A DNA stretch of 64,000 nucleotides from Glaciihabitans sp. (GCA_025463785.1 JAODBD010000014.1:186001-250000); one strand, 5' to 3'. Shown: positions 26,279 through 35,545, numbered from the stretch's first letter. The notes: a model not told the origin generated them from the letters alone. Made by a program: numbers and translations.

Positions 26279-26902
26279 CTATGCTGGATTTGGTGGGCCA
26301 AACTTGCGGATGAGGGCCACGGCCGCATCAGTGATTCTGTTGGCTTCTCGCTTAGTTGCCGAGGTCGCTACCTCACGTGACGCCTCGTCTATGAGTTCGC
26401 TCAATATCGCAACGCTCAGCCGGTCCTCCGGTTCGTTGCCGGCGCCTAGCAGCACGCCATTCTGGCGAATCCACTCCCGTGCACGGGTGCGGCGCACGAA
26501 TTCGAATCCGGGCGGGCCATCTCCATCCATGAAGAGGGTCTCCAAATTGCGACGATTCCACGCATCCTCGAGATACATGCGAGAGCCAACAATGAAGAGT
26601 TCGAGTGGATCCTTTTCGCCGCTCGCGCGAGCCTTGGCAACAGCGCCAGTAGCGTGTTCCTCATGCTCTGCCTGGTGGGCTTCCCAGAGGGCCATGTAGA
26701 GCTCGGTCTTGCCGCCGAAGTGATGGTAGAGGCTTCCGACGCTGGACTCTGCGCGTTCGACAACCATCGCGACGCTCGCGTCGGCGAAGCCGTGCTCAGC
26801 GAACACCTCACCGGCGGCGTCTAAAAGCGCCTTCTGAGTTTCGGCTGTACGCCTCCACTGCCAGCTACTTCCGTTTGGCATGCTGCCTGTCTTGCGATCC
26901 AT
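26279..26902 (-). CDS. TetR/AcrR-family transcriptional regulator
   Basis: 207 residues. N-terminal TetR helix-turn-helix with LLDAAGEVFAEHGFADAS and the recognition part SSVGSLYHHFGGKTELY (residues 53-69), followed by an all-helical ligand domain. Ribosome site GAGGG. It is convergent with the SDR. It is the only regulator in the cluster, so it is the natural reader of the CTAGAA-N5-TTCTAG sites. No such site is seen before its own gene. Confidence 0.88.
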   Translation of the reverse strand: MDRKTGSMPNGSSWQWRRTAETQKALLDAAGEVFAEHGFADASVAMVVERAESSVGSLYHHFGGKTELYMALWEAHQAEHEEHATGAVAKARASGEKDPLELFIVGSRMYLEDAWNRRNLETLFMDGDGPPGFEFVRRTRAREWIRQNGVLLGAGNEPEDRLSVAILSELIDEASREVATSATKREANRITDAAVALIRKFGPPNPA

Positions 26903-27064
26903 CAGATACCCTCGTTGCGGCCGGAGTCTCGTCCTGGACTTCCTTATTGCGCTGTCGGCCTTCGCCGTGCGTCCTTGACGGTGCTCAAAACCCTAGCTCA
27001 AAGCATCTGACTGCCAGCAATCGCACCCGGCCTTGCAGCCTTCGTTGACGAGCGCTGAGCAGCG

Positions 27065-27236
27065 TCGTAATTCTCTAGCTGTAGCTCCCACTGAGGTTGT
27101 GATCACTGACGCGGTCGAAGGGGTTGAGGCCTCCGATGCCGCCGTGGGTCTGTGGTGATTGTATTCGTGGAGCCATGCTTGGGACGCGGCGTCGGCATCC
27201 TGCCCTAAGGAACTCCTTATATTGCCCGTTCATTCG
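27065..27236 (-). mobile_element. IS481-family transposase C-terminal fragment
   Basis: On the minus strand the reading RMNG, then in another frame SQAWLHEYNHHRP, then after a one-base loss HGGIGGLNPFDRVSDHNLSG, is the C-terminus of an IS481-type DDE transposase. Frameshifts make it inactive. The rest of 26903-27623 shows no gene; the 18-mer at 27456 is noted separately. Confidence 0.7.
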
Positions 27237-27455
27237 TTGAACGTCAGCCCGAACCACGGTCGAAAGTGCCGGCAGCCACGTTACGAACGACCTCACCCGC
27301 AGGCGGGCCGGACCCCTAGTCAGCGATCACTCACGACCAACCGCACCCAGTGACAGCACACAATCCATCAGAAACGACAAGGCAAATTAGTCATGCCGGG
27401 CGCGGCAGGCCAACACCCACCCAGACTCTCACCAGAGCAGGCCTAAGGAAGTAAC

Positions 27456-27473
27456 GGGCAAAAAGCGGGAACC
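27456..27473. repeat. isolated copy of an island-end motif
   Basis: GGGCAAAAAGCGGGAACC is identical to 35521-35538 in the left end of island 3, but no tRNA-like core precedes it here. It may be a remnant of another element boundary inside island 1. Confidence 0.5.
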
Positions 27474-27623
27474 CGCGCCTGGCTTCGGAATTCCAGCGGC
27501 GCGATCCGGATCAGCGCGACTCTACTCTCCGTAGTCTCTCCGGACACGTAGGGTTAGCCGGTCCTAATCGACGGGACGCACGGTCCGTTATGTCTTGCAA
27601 AACACCGCGAAGCCTGGACCGCC

Positions 27624-28139
27624 TTACGCGATTTTGGCTCGCAGGAAGGCGAGCGACTCCTCCGTGAACAGTTCGCGCGGAACTATCGACCGTATCGACG
27701 ACCCACGTACTCGAATGAAAACGAAGTCTCCGTGCGTCTCGGCGCTTTCGAACTGGCGGTACGGACTTTGCGCGAGCGCATCGCCAGTTTGGATGCTGAT
27801 AGTTGACTCGGTCATGGAGAGTTCGCGCCTGGCACCCGCTATTGCCGAGTTGCTTAGCTGGTATATGAGTCGCCGCCGCCGCGTCACCCAGCTAATTACA
27901 TTGGCAACGATAATCACAACATCTACGCCAAGTGCGATCGGAAGACTAAACGGATGACTACCGAGCGATGTGCTGAGCAAGGGAATGAGAATCAACGGCA
28001 GTGCGATTTGAACCCACACGAGCGGGCGTCCTAGTTGAAACGCCATAAATGCGTTGGCGGCATGTCGGGCATAGCCCTCACCAGATACGAAGGCACCTTG
28101 GTACAGAACGGATTCGGCTTCCGGCACGTTCGTCACCAT
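27624..28139 (-). CDS. YcxB-like membrane protein
   Basis: 171 residues: two transmembrane helices (about 38-58 and 65-85), then a cytoplasmic domain with the YcxB-like C-terminal pattern IRVRGSSIRSIVPRELFTEESLAFLRAKI. Function unknown. It stands in the middle of 1.5 kb of DNA flanked by two halves of an IS481 transposase. Confidence 0.65.
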   Translation of the reverse strand: MVTNVPEAESVLYQGAFVSGEGYARHAANAFMAFQLGRPLVWVQIALPLILIPLLSTSLGSHPFSLPIALGVDVVIIVANVISWVTRRRRLIYQLSNSAIAGARRELSMTESTISIQTGDALAQSPYRQFESAETHGDFVFIRVRGSSIRSIVPRELFTEESLAFLRAKIA

Positions 28140-28451
28140 AGCATCGCGCCGGGAGTACCGGGCGCGGTACGCCCGTCCTTTACTCGCGCGCCGAGGCGCC
28201 TCATCGGCAAACCGATCGATGTCTCCGTTCCAGGCGGCCGCAGAAGATTGATCTTAAAGGGCTGCGCCTCCCGTCACCGCGAGACTCGGTGCCCAGTCTG
28301 GTCGCGATTTAAGTGAGGCCCGCGACCCTCGCAATGGGCCATGCGAGATTTATCTCTATATAGGTTGGTTTGCGTCGTGGAGCCACTGAATCGAGTAGCT
28401 GCTGCCACCATCCATGTTCTTCGCGTGCTCGTTTGAGTCAACCGAATCCTG

Positions 28452-28660
28452 TTGGGGGCTACAGGTGATCAAGTCGAGCGATCGCCCGGCGGAAGTGTGT
28501 ATCCGATCCTGGCGCGACTCGACTCGAGTCGATGGGATGGGATGGGTCTTCGTGGGAAACAAACGATTCTCGATCAGGTCCCCGGCGACGTTACTCCGAC
28601 CTCACCGACGGGGGCGCCGAATCGGCGACCGCCGCAATATGTGACTTGGTCTGCGAACCG
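28452..28660 (+). pseudogene. PadR-family regulator remnant
   Basis: PGGSVYPILARLDSSRWDG followed in another frame by PRRRYSDLTDGGAESA matches the wing region of PadR regulators (SVYPILxRLxxxGW ... RRRYYxLTxxGAE). A frameshift and loss of the N-terminus show decay. A further short open stretch, MSSIVQGVVIIAAAFL from about 28710, may be the start of a former neighbour cut by the IS fragment. The 28140-28451 stretch holds nothing I can identify. Confidence 0.55.
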
Positions 28661-28779
28661 AGCGGCAGGACAAGGCGCCGCGAGTCATCACGCCACTGGC
28701 GATGTACGCATGAGCAGCATCGTGCAAGGCGTGGTCATAATCGCAGCGGCCTTTTTGTCGGCACGAGTCTGCGCGCGCT

Positions 28780-29045
28780 ATTCAGGCGCGGTGTGGCCGT
28801 TTTGATGTAAATATGGTCAATGCCTTTATCGTGCAGGTGCCAATGTTAACGACTGCCCGAACTCTGATCCGTTGTCGGTCTGCACGTTCTCGACCTTGAA
28901 CGGAAGTTTGGAGAGGAGGTGGTCGATGAACCGAATCACGGTCTTCTGGTCGTGGGTCGGGTAAACCCGAAGGACGTGCAGGCGGGCGCAGTCGTCGATG
29001 GCGGTGTATTGGTAGTGGCGCTTCTTCTTCCCGGTTTACCGTTTG
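28780..29045 (-). mobile_element. IS481-family transposase core fragment
   Basis: Minus-strand translation gives YTAIDDCARLHVLRVYP, FIDHLLSKLPFKV, VQTDNGSEFGQS and, after a frameshift, HWHLHDKGIDHIYIKTATPRLN. This is the DDE core of an IS481-type transposase including the second catalytic Asp in QTDNG. The N-terminus is missing. Confidence 0.8.
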
Positions 29046-29053
29046 TCGTCAAA

Positions 29054-30007
29054 TTACTGCGTGGAGTATCGGTAGCTCGTGAAAGCCGAATACTGCGAGC
29101 ATGTGTTGATCTTCGTTGAAGGAACGATGATCACCGGTCGCATGGTCGCCGACCCGTTCGGCAGCAGGCATGAAGTCGGAGTCTTTGAAAGGGAAACCCC
29201 ACCACCGGCTGGTGAGGAGTTGTATACGAAAACGCCAAGCCCCAGGGTCGTGAGAGTTCCCGCCAGCCCGGGCCAATTCGATTGGTCGACTCGAAATTCC
29301 AGTTTGTTGTTGTTGTGCAGGGGAAGTTCCGCAGTCCATATCGCTAGGTCGATCGACTCCCCGGGCGACAACGTCGCGGGCATGTTCCCCGCCCCGAATG
29401 CGTCGGCGACAGGCAGGGAGCAGATTTGCTCATCCGCGCACTCGATGCTGTTGGGCGCGAACTCGGCCTGGATTGTGTACATTCCGTCGGTGGGCCAGTG
29501 GAAATTCTTTCCGGGAGTTGTGTTCGTTAGGGTGACCGATGCTTGGTATGGCAGGAATGCGTCCACTTTCCCAGGAGGTGCATCCGCTGCATCCGTATAC
29601 GGCTTGCCAAATTGGAGCTGGTAGGAAACGTTGAACGAGTAGCCGGCGCTGTCCACCACACTGCTCGACCCGGAAAAGTTCCCCGGCCCTGTCGACAAAG
29701 TGGGCCCCGTGGGCTCGGGCTTTGGTGCCGACGCTGAGGGGGTTGCTGTCGGTGTGGACCTCGCGATCTTGGCGTCGCTCGCAGCGTAGCCTCCGACCGC
29801 CACAAGCGAGACGAGCATCAGACCGATGATTGCGAAACGCGCAGTTCCCAGAGTGAGGCCCCCGGTAGTTTGGAATTTGCTTATGATAGCCGCCTCAAGC
29901 CTGTGCCGTGGGGCATGGCGTGCGCCATGGTCGCCGAACCCTCGGAGCTTCGGACTCAGGAGGTCTTGCCGAACTGGCAACCGCCGTGCTAGGTCGCCGT
30001 CGACCAT
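29054..30007 (-). CDS. putative secreted or membrane-anchored hypothetical protein
   Basis: A hydrophobic segment (TARFAIIGLMLVSLVAVGGYAA) precedes a Thr/Pro/Ser-rich linker and a domain of about 190 residues with four Cys (IECADEQICSL, SCLLP, NTCSQ), probably extracytoplasmic. No family recognised. The first 40 residues from the ATG at 30007 are Arg/His-rich and overlap the end of the next remnant, so that start is doubtful; an ATG at 29818 lies inside the hydrophobic segment. The 5' end may have been altered by rearrangement. Confidence 0.5.
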   Translation of the reverse strand: MVDGDLARRLPVRQDLLSPKLRGFGDHGARHAPRHRLEAAIISKFQTTGGLTLGTARFAIIGLMLVSLVAVGGYAASDAKIARSTPTATPSASAPKPEPTGPTLSTGPGNFSGSSSVVDSAGYSFNVSYQLQFGKPYTDAADAPPGKVDAFLPYQASVTLTNTTPGKNFHWPTDGMYTIQAEFAPNSIECADEQICSLPVADAFGAGNMPATLSPGESIDLAIWTAELPLHNNNKLEFRVDQSNWPGLAGTLTTLGLGVFVYNSSPAGGGVSLSKTPTSCLLPNGSATMRPVIIVPSTKINTCSQYSAFTSYRYSTQ

Positions 30008-30393
30008 GCGCTCGCATAGCTGTCGGCCGTGGCGACGTCGCTCAACTGAATGCTGCAGTTGCTGCAGGTCACAGCCGCCTTCGGCGATACAGATCCCCCG
30101 TCAGAACCCTTGTATGCGGAGAAACCGTAGGTGCCACGTGCCCAGCCCGCATTGTTCGCGGTGATGGAGTCGGCCTGCGCGGGGGCCGGGGGTCAGGACG
30201 TGGATCCGTTTGCCTCTGTCGCGGTGACATCGGCGGTGAGGTAGGTAGTCGAGCTCGGGTCGCCTTTGCACTGTGTCGCCCAGGCGGAGGAGTCGGTGCT
30301 CGAAATGGTAGCCGTCGGCTTGAAAACGGTTTCGACGAGATTCACCGCAGATTGGTTGCTTCCGCTCGCCGTCACCGTCGCCGAGACGCACAC
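29989..30393 (-). pseudogene. remnant of a secreted-type hypothetical gene with an in-frame stop
   Basis: The minus strand codes in one frame for SATVTASGSNQSAVNLVETVF, reaches a TGA at 30193-30195, and continues as ADSITANNAGWARGTYGFSAY and AAVTCSNCSIQLSDVATADS to a TAG at 29989. The frame is closed by a stop just upstream of 30393, so the N-terminus with any signal peptide is lost. A truncated, interrupted gene. Confidence 0.55.
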
Positions 30394-30564
30394 GAGGATC
30401 TACAGACTCGAAACGGATCATCCCTCAAACATCGAGGAGAAGTGTCACCAATTGTGGCTCACTATTGATGCAGAACTGTCCCGACATCGTGATGCCTAAC
30501 ACTGCAACTCGATCCTGGCGGTTTACACCGGTCCGGAAATGTGCACCTGACCAACAATTTCTCA

Positions 30565-30607
30565 GAGCCCCTTGTCGGATTCGAGCCTACGACCCCGCTT
30601 TACAAGA
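30565..30607. repeat. island attachment site copy 2 (tRNA-Thr 3' half, degenerate)
   Basis: 43 bases matching the tRNA-Thr 3' half with 3 substitutions and one missing C. It marks the boundary between island 1 and island 2. Confidence 0.8.
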
Positions 30608-30740
30608 TCGAAAAGCGGTCTGAATTGGCAGGGGCAATTTTGCTCATTAGCCGATCGAAGGCTTATTAGAGATCAATGTGATTTCGTCGAATCGATCTTG
30701 GCCTAAAAAATTGTCGGCAAAAACGGGAACCTCGGGAGTC
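30608..30740. repeat. conserved island left-end sequence, copy 2
   Basis: TCGAAAAG to AACGGGAACC, homologous to 17529-17660 and 35414-35545. It includes TGTCGGCAAA at 30712-30721. No gene. Confidence 0.7.
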
Positions 30741-30810
30741 GATTGATCGGTTCTGCGCCGATCCAGTCGTGCCAATTTGCTGCCACCCGCTACTTTGCCA
30801 CCCGGCGGAC

Positions 30811-31194
30811 TTACCACTCATAGATTCTGGAGATGATTCGTTCGCGGGCGACTTCGTCGGGTCCGGGGGAGGTGATGTTCACGGCGACATCATCCGGATC
30901 TCTTGCTTCGGGTAGTTCGAAGCCGCCCTCGTCGGTCATCGTCACATGCTCCGACTTGGCTCGCAGGATGGTTTCGCAGGCACGAAGGTCGACCTCCGAT
31001 GCGGCTGTCCAGAGGATGTATTGAGTTCCGATCGAACAAAGCGCATGAGTTGCCTTGTCGCCGATCTCACGCAAGTAGAGCTGGCTTCCGTCTGGTCCGA
31101 CAAGAAAGGCTACGGATTCGTTTTCGATCGTCGGACGCAGGCCCTGCAGTTCCGTCTAAAAGAGAACCGAGCGACTCAGGTCGGAGACGAACAT
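30811..31194 (-). pseudogene. hypothetical gene with an in-frame stop near its start
   Basis: From an ATG at 31194 the frame meets a TAG at 31156-31158 and then stays open with coding-like composition (SVAFLVGPDGSQLYLREIGD, YILWTAASEVDLRACETIL) to the stop at 30811. No family recognised. A TTG at 31074 could restart translation of the last 87 residues. The following 31195-31576 holds only the promoter region of the doxX-like gene. Confidence 0.4.
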
Positions 31195-31468
31195 GACTAC
31201 CGAGCGAGCCTCGCTCGCGCGCCGGTCATGAGGTCGCTCGCTCTCTCGAAGGAAACAGCGTGTGGACGAATCGTCTCCCGTACACCGACGTCGAAGCGAT
31301 CTTGACATACACATAGGGCGCTACAGGGATCCAGCTCGGTAGCGGTGCGCGGTCCGCGCGTGCAATTTCGACATCGTCCGTGACTACGCGAGCGATTCCG
31401 CTGACCAGGAGGAGAAGGGAACGGGCCGCCAGTCGGTGGCCCGTACTTTTCATTTGCGAGAACGAAGG

Positions 31469-31488
31469 TTCGGGACCTTTGGCACTAA
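31469..31488 (+). promoter_or_regulatory. DosR/DevR-like box upstream of the DoxX gene
   Basis: TTCGGGAC-CTTT-GGCACTAA. The left half is a perfect DosR half-site (consensus TTCGGGACTATAGTCCCGAA) and the right half keeps 5 of 8 positions. It lies 89 bases upstream of the first gene of a unit that encodes a DosS/DosR-like pair. Binding is inferred. Confidence 0.55.
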
Positions 31489-31576
31489 GAACGGTTCCGT
31501 CGGTTCGACATCGTTGAAGTACGCAACCAACTTAGGCCGACGCACCTTGCCGACCACTACAGACAAGAGGATCGAC

Positions 31577-32167
31577 ATGACACAGGCAACACACGCCGCG
31601 ACCATTGCACGATCGCGAGCCGTCAAACGGACAATTCCGGCGGTCAACGAATCAGCGATCGTCACTTCGGCAAGCGGCCGGCGCACGCTGGCGGTCCTGC
31701 GAATCGCGACAGGGTTCATCTTCCTGTGGGCGTTCCTCGACAAGACCTTCGGGCTCGGCTACTCAACAATCCGCGCGCAGGCTTGGATTAACGGCGGCAC
31801 ACCGAGCCAGGGCTTCCTGAAGAGCCCCGCCGTCGTTGGACCGTTCAAGCCATTCTTTGCTGCCATCGCCAGCCCCACCACAGACGTGCTGTTCATGCTC
31901 GGAATGCTGGCCGTCGGCGTCGCCGTGATTCTGGGCATTGGCCTTCGGATCAGCGCCATTGCCAGCACGATCATCCTTCTCTTTATGTACCTGGCAGAGT
32001 GGTCATTCGGCCCCAACGCGGCATCCACTAACCCGGTCGTCGACTACCACATCATCTTCGCGTTGTCGCTCATCGTTGTCGCGGTGCTTTCGGCCGGTGA
32101 CGCGTGGGGGCTCGGTCGCAGTTGGAAGCGCCTGAACATCGTGCAGAACCACCGCTGGCTCATCTAG
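31577..32167 (+). CDS. DoxX-family membrane protein
   Basis: 196 residues with a soluble N-terminal 40 residues and four predicted helices (VLRIATGFIFLWAFLDKTF, then a hairpin pair and a C-terminal helix), the DoxX layout. ATG 31577 has AGAGGA upstream. The family is often tied to redox stress and quinone or thiol chemistry. First gene of the DosRS-like unit, behind the DosR-type box. Confidence 0.85.
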   Translation: MTQATHAATIARSRAVKRTIPAVNESAIVTSASGRRTLAVLRIATGFIFLWAFLDKTFGLGYSTIRAQAWINGGTPSQGFLKSPAVVGPFKPFFAAIASPTTDVLFMLGMLAVGVAVILGIGLRISAIASTIILLFMYLAEWSFGPNAASTNPVVDYHIIFALSLIVVAVLSAGDAWGLGRSWKRLNIVQNHRWLI

Positions 32168-32337
32168 CTCAGAGCCGGATGTCCACGATGCAAGACAACA
32201 GTGCAGACGACCTCATCCTCGGGTGGGGTCTTTCGCCATGCAGCCCGGTGCCCGCACAAGGAGCGGGCGTATGCTCCGAAGACAGAGACCCTCCGTGGGA
32301 TGAAGCTCTCAAGGTTTCGGGGACGCGAGGTCTCGCA

Positions 32338-34041
32338 ATGGATGATGGCCATTCGATCGATTTTCCGGACGAGCCTCGCGGGGAACTCGATCTCGCGCTC
32401 GACAACCTCGTCGCGCGAGCGCGCGACGTACTCAAAATCCAGGGACGACTGCGCTCGCTACTTCGAGCGAATCAAGCCATCGTCGAGCAACTTGACCTGC
32501 CGGTCGTCCTCGAACGCATTGTGGCTTCCGCTGTCGAGTTAGTCGGTGCGAAATACGGGGCTCTCGGAGTCCTCGCGATCGACGGTTCGCTCGAGCAATT
32601 CATCAACGTTGGGATGACGCCGGACCAGATCATCGCCATCGGGCATCTCCCCGAGGGGCACGGGCTTCTCGGCGCCCTGATCGATGACCCACACCCGATT
32701 CGGCTAGAGAAACTCTCTGATGACGAACGCTCCATTGGCTTCCCGGCCGGCCATCCGCCAATGGGGGCGTTCCTCGGCGTTCCGGTGCGGGTTCGCGATG
32801 AGGTCTACGGCAACCTGTACCTGTCCAACGAAGACACCCGAGGCTTCAGCGCCGAGGATGAGCAGCTTGTTACGGCCCTCGCGGCAACCGCGGGTGTCGC
32901 GATCGAGAACGCGCGTCTCTACGCCGAGACTCAACGCCGTCAGGCCTGGTCGGCCGCGTCCGCCGAATTCACTGCGAACCTGCTCTCACCCGAAAACGGT
33001 GACGCTATCGCGGTCCTTGCGGGTCGCGTCCTCGAGTTGTCCACAGCGGATATCGTATGGGTCCTCCTTCCGGGCGCCAATCCTGCCGAACTGGTTATTG
33101 CCATTGCCCGCGGCGACGACGAGGCGAACATGCAGGGGTCGTTCATCACTGAAATCGATTCCGTTGCGGCCAGCATCATTCGGAGTGGTATGCCGAAGCA
33201 GGTCGACGACGGCGTTGATCTCGGCTTCGTGCTGAGCGATGGCAGGTCACTTGGTCCGGCGATGGCCGTGCCCCTCATGACCGACGGTCTCGCGGAGGGT
33301 GTTCTCCTTGTGGCACGGATGCATGGAAAGTTGCCGTTCGCAGTCACCGACCTGGAGATGGCCGCCGACTTCGCGGGCCAGGCCAGCGTCGCAATGGAGT
33401 TGGAAGCGGCGCGTGCCGACCGTCAACGGATGGTCATCCTTGAAGATCGCGGACGCATCGCCCGCGACCTTCACGACCACGTCATCCAACAACTATTCGG
33501 GACGGGTCTCGAGTTGCAGAGCATCGCCGGCGGACTGCCGATGGGACCGGTCTCCGATCGGATTGTCCAGTCGGTGACAAACCTGGATGCCACAATCTCG
33601 CAAATCCGAACCATCATCTTCGCGCTGTCCGCCCAGGCCAGCGAAGCGCCAACATCAGTCCGGCACTGGATAATCGACCTCGCCAACGAGCTCGCACCCG
33701 CCCTCGAGTCAACACCCGCCGTCAGTTTCGCCGGGCCCGTCGACCTCATTGTCACCAATGATCTCGCGGACGACGTGCTGGCTGTCGCGCGCGAGGCCCT
33801 CGTCAACGTAATCAAACACGCGGGTGCAAGCCACACATCCGTGTCGCTCGCTGTTCGTGAAGGTCACGTCTACCTGGAGATCGTGGACGACGGCCACGGG
33901 TTTGACGAGGCGACGCGACGAAGCGGAGTCGCCAACCTCGAGCATCGCGCCGTGAGCCGAGGCGGAGTCTTCGCCGTCGAATCCGACTCAAAGGGAACTC
34001 GCCTTCTCTGGCAGGTCCCGTACGAGACAGTCGCGGCATGA
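32338..34041 (+). CDS. DosS/DevS-like GAF-domain sensor histidine kinase
   Basis: 567 residues from ATG 32338. GAF domain A (residues 45-195) closely follows Mycobacterium DosS, including IGHLPEGHGLLG and GFPAGHPPMGAFLGVPV; His139 matches the heme-ligand His149 of M. tuberculosis DosS. A second GAF domain spans 210-355. The HisKA_3 box RGRIARDLHDHVIQQLF puts the phospho-acceptor at His379, and the HATPase glycine box is DDGHGFD. It is probably a heme-based O2/NO/CO or redox sensor. A longer start at 32178 is open in frame but adds about 53 unmatched residues. It is followed 19 bases later by its response regulator. Confidence 0.85.
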   Translation: MDDGHSIDFPDEPRGELDLALDNLVARARDVLKIQGRLRSLLRANQAIVEQLDLPVVLERIVASAVELVGAKYGALGVLAIDGSLEQFINVGMTPDQIIAIGHLPEGHGLLGALIDDPHPIRLEKLSDDERSIGFPAGHPPMGAFLGVPVRVRDEVYGNLYLSNEDTRGFSAEDEQLVTALAATAGVAIENARLYAETQRRQAWSAASAEFTANLLSPENGDAIAVLAGRVLELSTADIVWVLLPGANPAELVIAIARGDDEANMQGSFITEIDSVAASIIRSGMPKQVDDGVDLGFVLSDGRSLGPAMAVPLMTDGLAEGVLLVARMHGKLPFAVTDLEMAADFAGQASVAMELEAARADRQRMVILEDRGRIARDLHDHVIQQLFGTGLELQSIAGGLPMGPVSDRIVQSVTNLDATISQIRTIIFALSAQASEAPTSVRHWIIDLANELAPALESTPAVSFAGPVDLIVTNDLADDVLAVAREALVNVIKHAGASHTSVSLAVREGHVYLEIVDDGHGFDEATRRSGVANLEHRAVSRGGVFAVESDSKGTRLLWQVPYETVAA

Positions 34042-34060
34042 CCATGTCCATGTGCACACG

Positions 34061-34711
34061 ATGATTACCGTGTTCCTCGTCGACGACCACGAACTTGCCC
34101 GACGCGGCATCGCCGGCTTGCTTGAGGCCGAGCCCGACATTGAAGTGATCGGCGAAGCCGGCACCGCCGCACAGGCTCGATCACGCATCCTCGCAACCAG
34201 GCCAGACGTCGCCGTTCTGGATGTTCGGCTCCCCGACGGGAGCGGCATCGACGTGTGCCGCGAAATTCGCTCCAAAGATCCGGCCATCCAGTGTCTGATG
34301 CTGACCGCCTACGACGACGACGAGGCGATCTATGCCGCTGTCATCGCTGGTGCCGCCGGATATGTACTCAAAGACATTCGCGGCGCAGGCCTCGTCGATT
34401 CGGTACGCAAAGTCGCGGCCGGCAAGAATCTGCTCGATCCGGCCCTGACCGCAAAGGTCATCGCGCGGATGCGCGGAGGTGCTGGCGGAGACCCGAGGCT
34501 CGCCTCGTTGAGCAGCCGGGAGAGGCAGATCATGGCTCTCATCGCCGACGGTCTCACCAACCGGGAGATCGGGTTGCGCCTGTCGCTCGCCGAAAAGACC
34601 GTGAAGAACTACGTGTCCGGACTCCTCAGCAAGCTGGGATTGCAGCGCCGTACCCAGGCGGCGGTCCTTCATCTCGAAACCAAGAGAGCCGCACCCACAA
34701 TCGTGACCTAA
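34061..34711 (+). CDS. DosR/DevR-like NarL-family response regulator
   Basis: 216 residues. Receiver domain with phospho-acceptor Asp54 in [10 protein letters not shown], the same number as in M. tuberculosis DosR, and Lys in [11 protein letters not shown]-terminal LuxR-type HTH ([20 protein letters not shown], recognition [15 protein letters not shown]). Cognate partner of the upstream kinase. It probably activates the doxX unit via the box at 31469, and possibly the universal stress gene. Confidence 0.88.
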   Translation: MITVFLVDDHELARRGIAGLLEAEPDIEVIGEAGTAAQARSRILATRPDVAVLDVRLPDGSGIDVCREIRSKDPAIQCLMLTAYDDDEAIYAAVIAGAAGYVLKDIRGAGLVDSVRKVAAGKNLLDPALTAKVIARMRGGAGGDPRLASLSSRERQIMALIADGLTNREIGLRLSLAEKTVKNYVSGLLSKLGLQRRTQAAVLHLETKRAAPTIVT

Positions 34712-34751
34712 GTCCCTGTTTCGCAGGACCTTCCAGGAGTGGACTGGAGTC

Positions 34752-35276
34752 ATGAAACAGATGAGCGCACGGGCCCCAGCAGTTCCGATCCACTTCATCG
34801 CCGACACACATGGCGCTCGCTATGGGACATTGGGCGACGACCAGGTCGAACTTGTCGAGCCGATGAGGCGACATGGACGAATCGTCGTCGGAGTCGACGG
34901 CTCAGAGGAGTCAGTCACGGCGCTTCGTCGCGGCATCCGAATCGCAAACGCGCTCAACGCATCGATCGAAGCCGTATCAACGTGGCGACTGCCGAGCGGT
35001 GCAACGGCCGGCGAGTACGAATATTCGCCACTGGATGACGCCAACGCCATTCTCTCCGGCGCGGCGAAGTCCGTCTTCGGTGCGAAGAACCCTGGATGGT
35101 TCACCACGGCGACCTTCGAAGGCCATGCCGCTGACGTCTTGATCGAACAGAGCCGCGGAGCGGAAATGCTCATTGTCGGCAGTCGCGGCCACGGCGGAAT
35201 CGCTGGCGTGCTTCTCGGCTCCGTAAGCGCAATGTGCGCCGAGCATGCGCACTGCCCAGTTCTGGTCATCCACTGA
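34752..35276 (+). CDS. universal stress protein (UspA family)
   Basis: 174 residues, one USP domain. Start of fold [11 protein letters not shown] and ATP-binding motif [17 protein letters not shown] (G-2x-G-9x-GS). The first 40 residues are an extension. USP genes are the most typical members of DosR regulons, so location behind dosSR fits. It is the last gene of island 2; the remaining 94 bases to the attachment copy are empty. Confidence 0.88.
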   Translation: MKQMSARAPAVPIHFIADTHGARYGTLGDDQVELVEPMRRHGRIVVGVDGSEESVTALRRGIRIANALNASIEAVSTWRLPSGATAGEYEYSPLDDANAILSGAAKSVFGAKNPGWFTTATFEGHAADVLIEQSRGAEMLIVGSRGHGGIAGVLLGSVSAMCAEHAHCPVLVIH

Positions 35277-35369
35277 CCTGTCTCGAGCGAATATGGGCAA
35301 TCGACCGGTGCAGCTGGCGCACTCAGCTGGCCCTCAGCGTGAACTCGAACGCTGACCAGCACTTCTTCT

Positions 35370-35413
35370 GAGCCCCCTGTCGGATTCGAACCGACGACCC
35401 CCGCTTTACAAGA
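35370..35413. repeat. island attachment site copy 3 (exact 44-bp tRNA-Thr 3' half)
   Basis: 44 bases from GAGCCCCC to ACAAGA identical to 43609-43652 in the tRNA-Thr gene. It marks the left end of island 3. The exact identity suggests the most recent insertion. Confidence 0.9.
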
Positions 35414-35545
35414 TCGAAAGGGGCCTGAATTGGCGCGGGTGATTTTGCTTGATAGCTGATCAGAAGTTTGTTAGCGATCAAGGTGATCGCGTTGAATCGA
35501 TCTCGATGAGCTGGGATTGTGGGCAAAAAGCGGGAACCTTCCCCA
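35414..35545. repeat. conserved island left-end sequence, copy 3
   Basis: Homologous to 17529-17660 and 30608-30740. It contains TGTGGGCAAA at 35518-35527, the same decamer as at the right end of this island (43523 and 43534). No gene. Confidence 0.75.

Noticed and set aside
26903..27064. Possible self-operator before the TetR gene
   Set aside because: No CTAGAA-N5-TTCTAG-like palindrome is present there.
30101..30421. Basic 106-codon minus frame near the island 1/2 boundary
   Set aside because: It lies out of frame over the secreted-protein remnant at 29989-30393, which has the coding-like composition.
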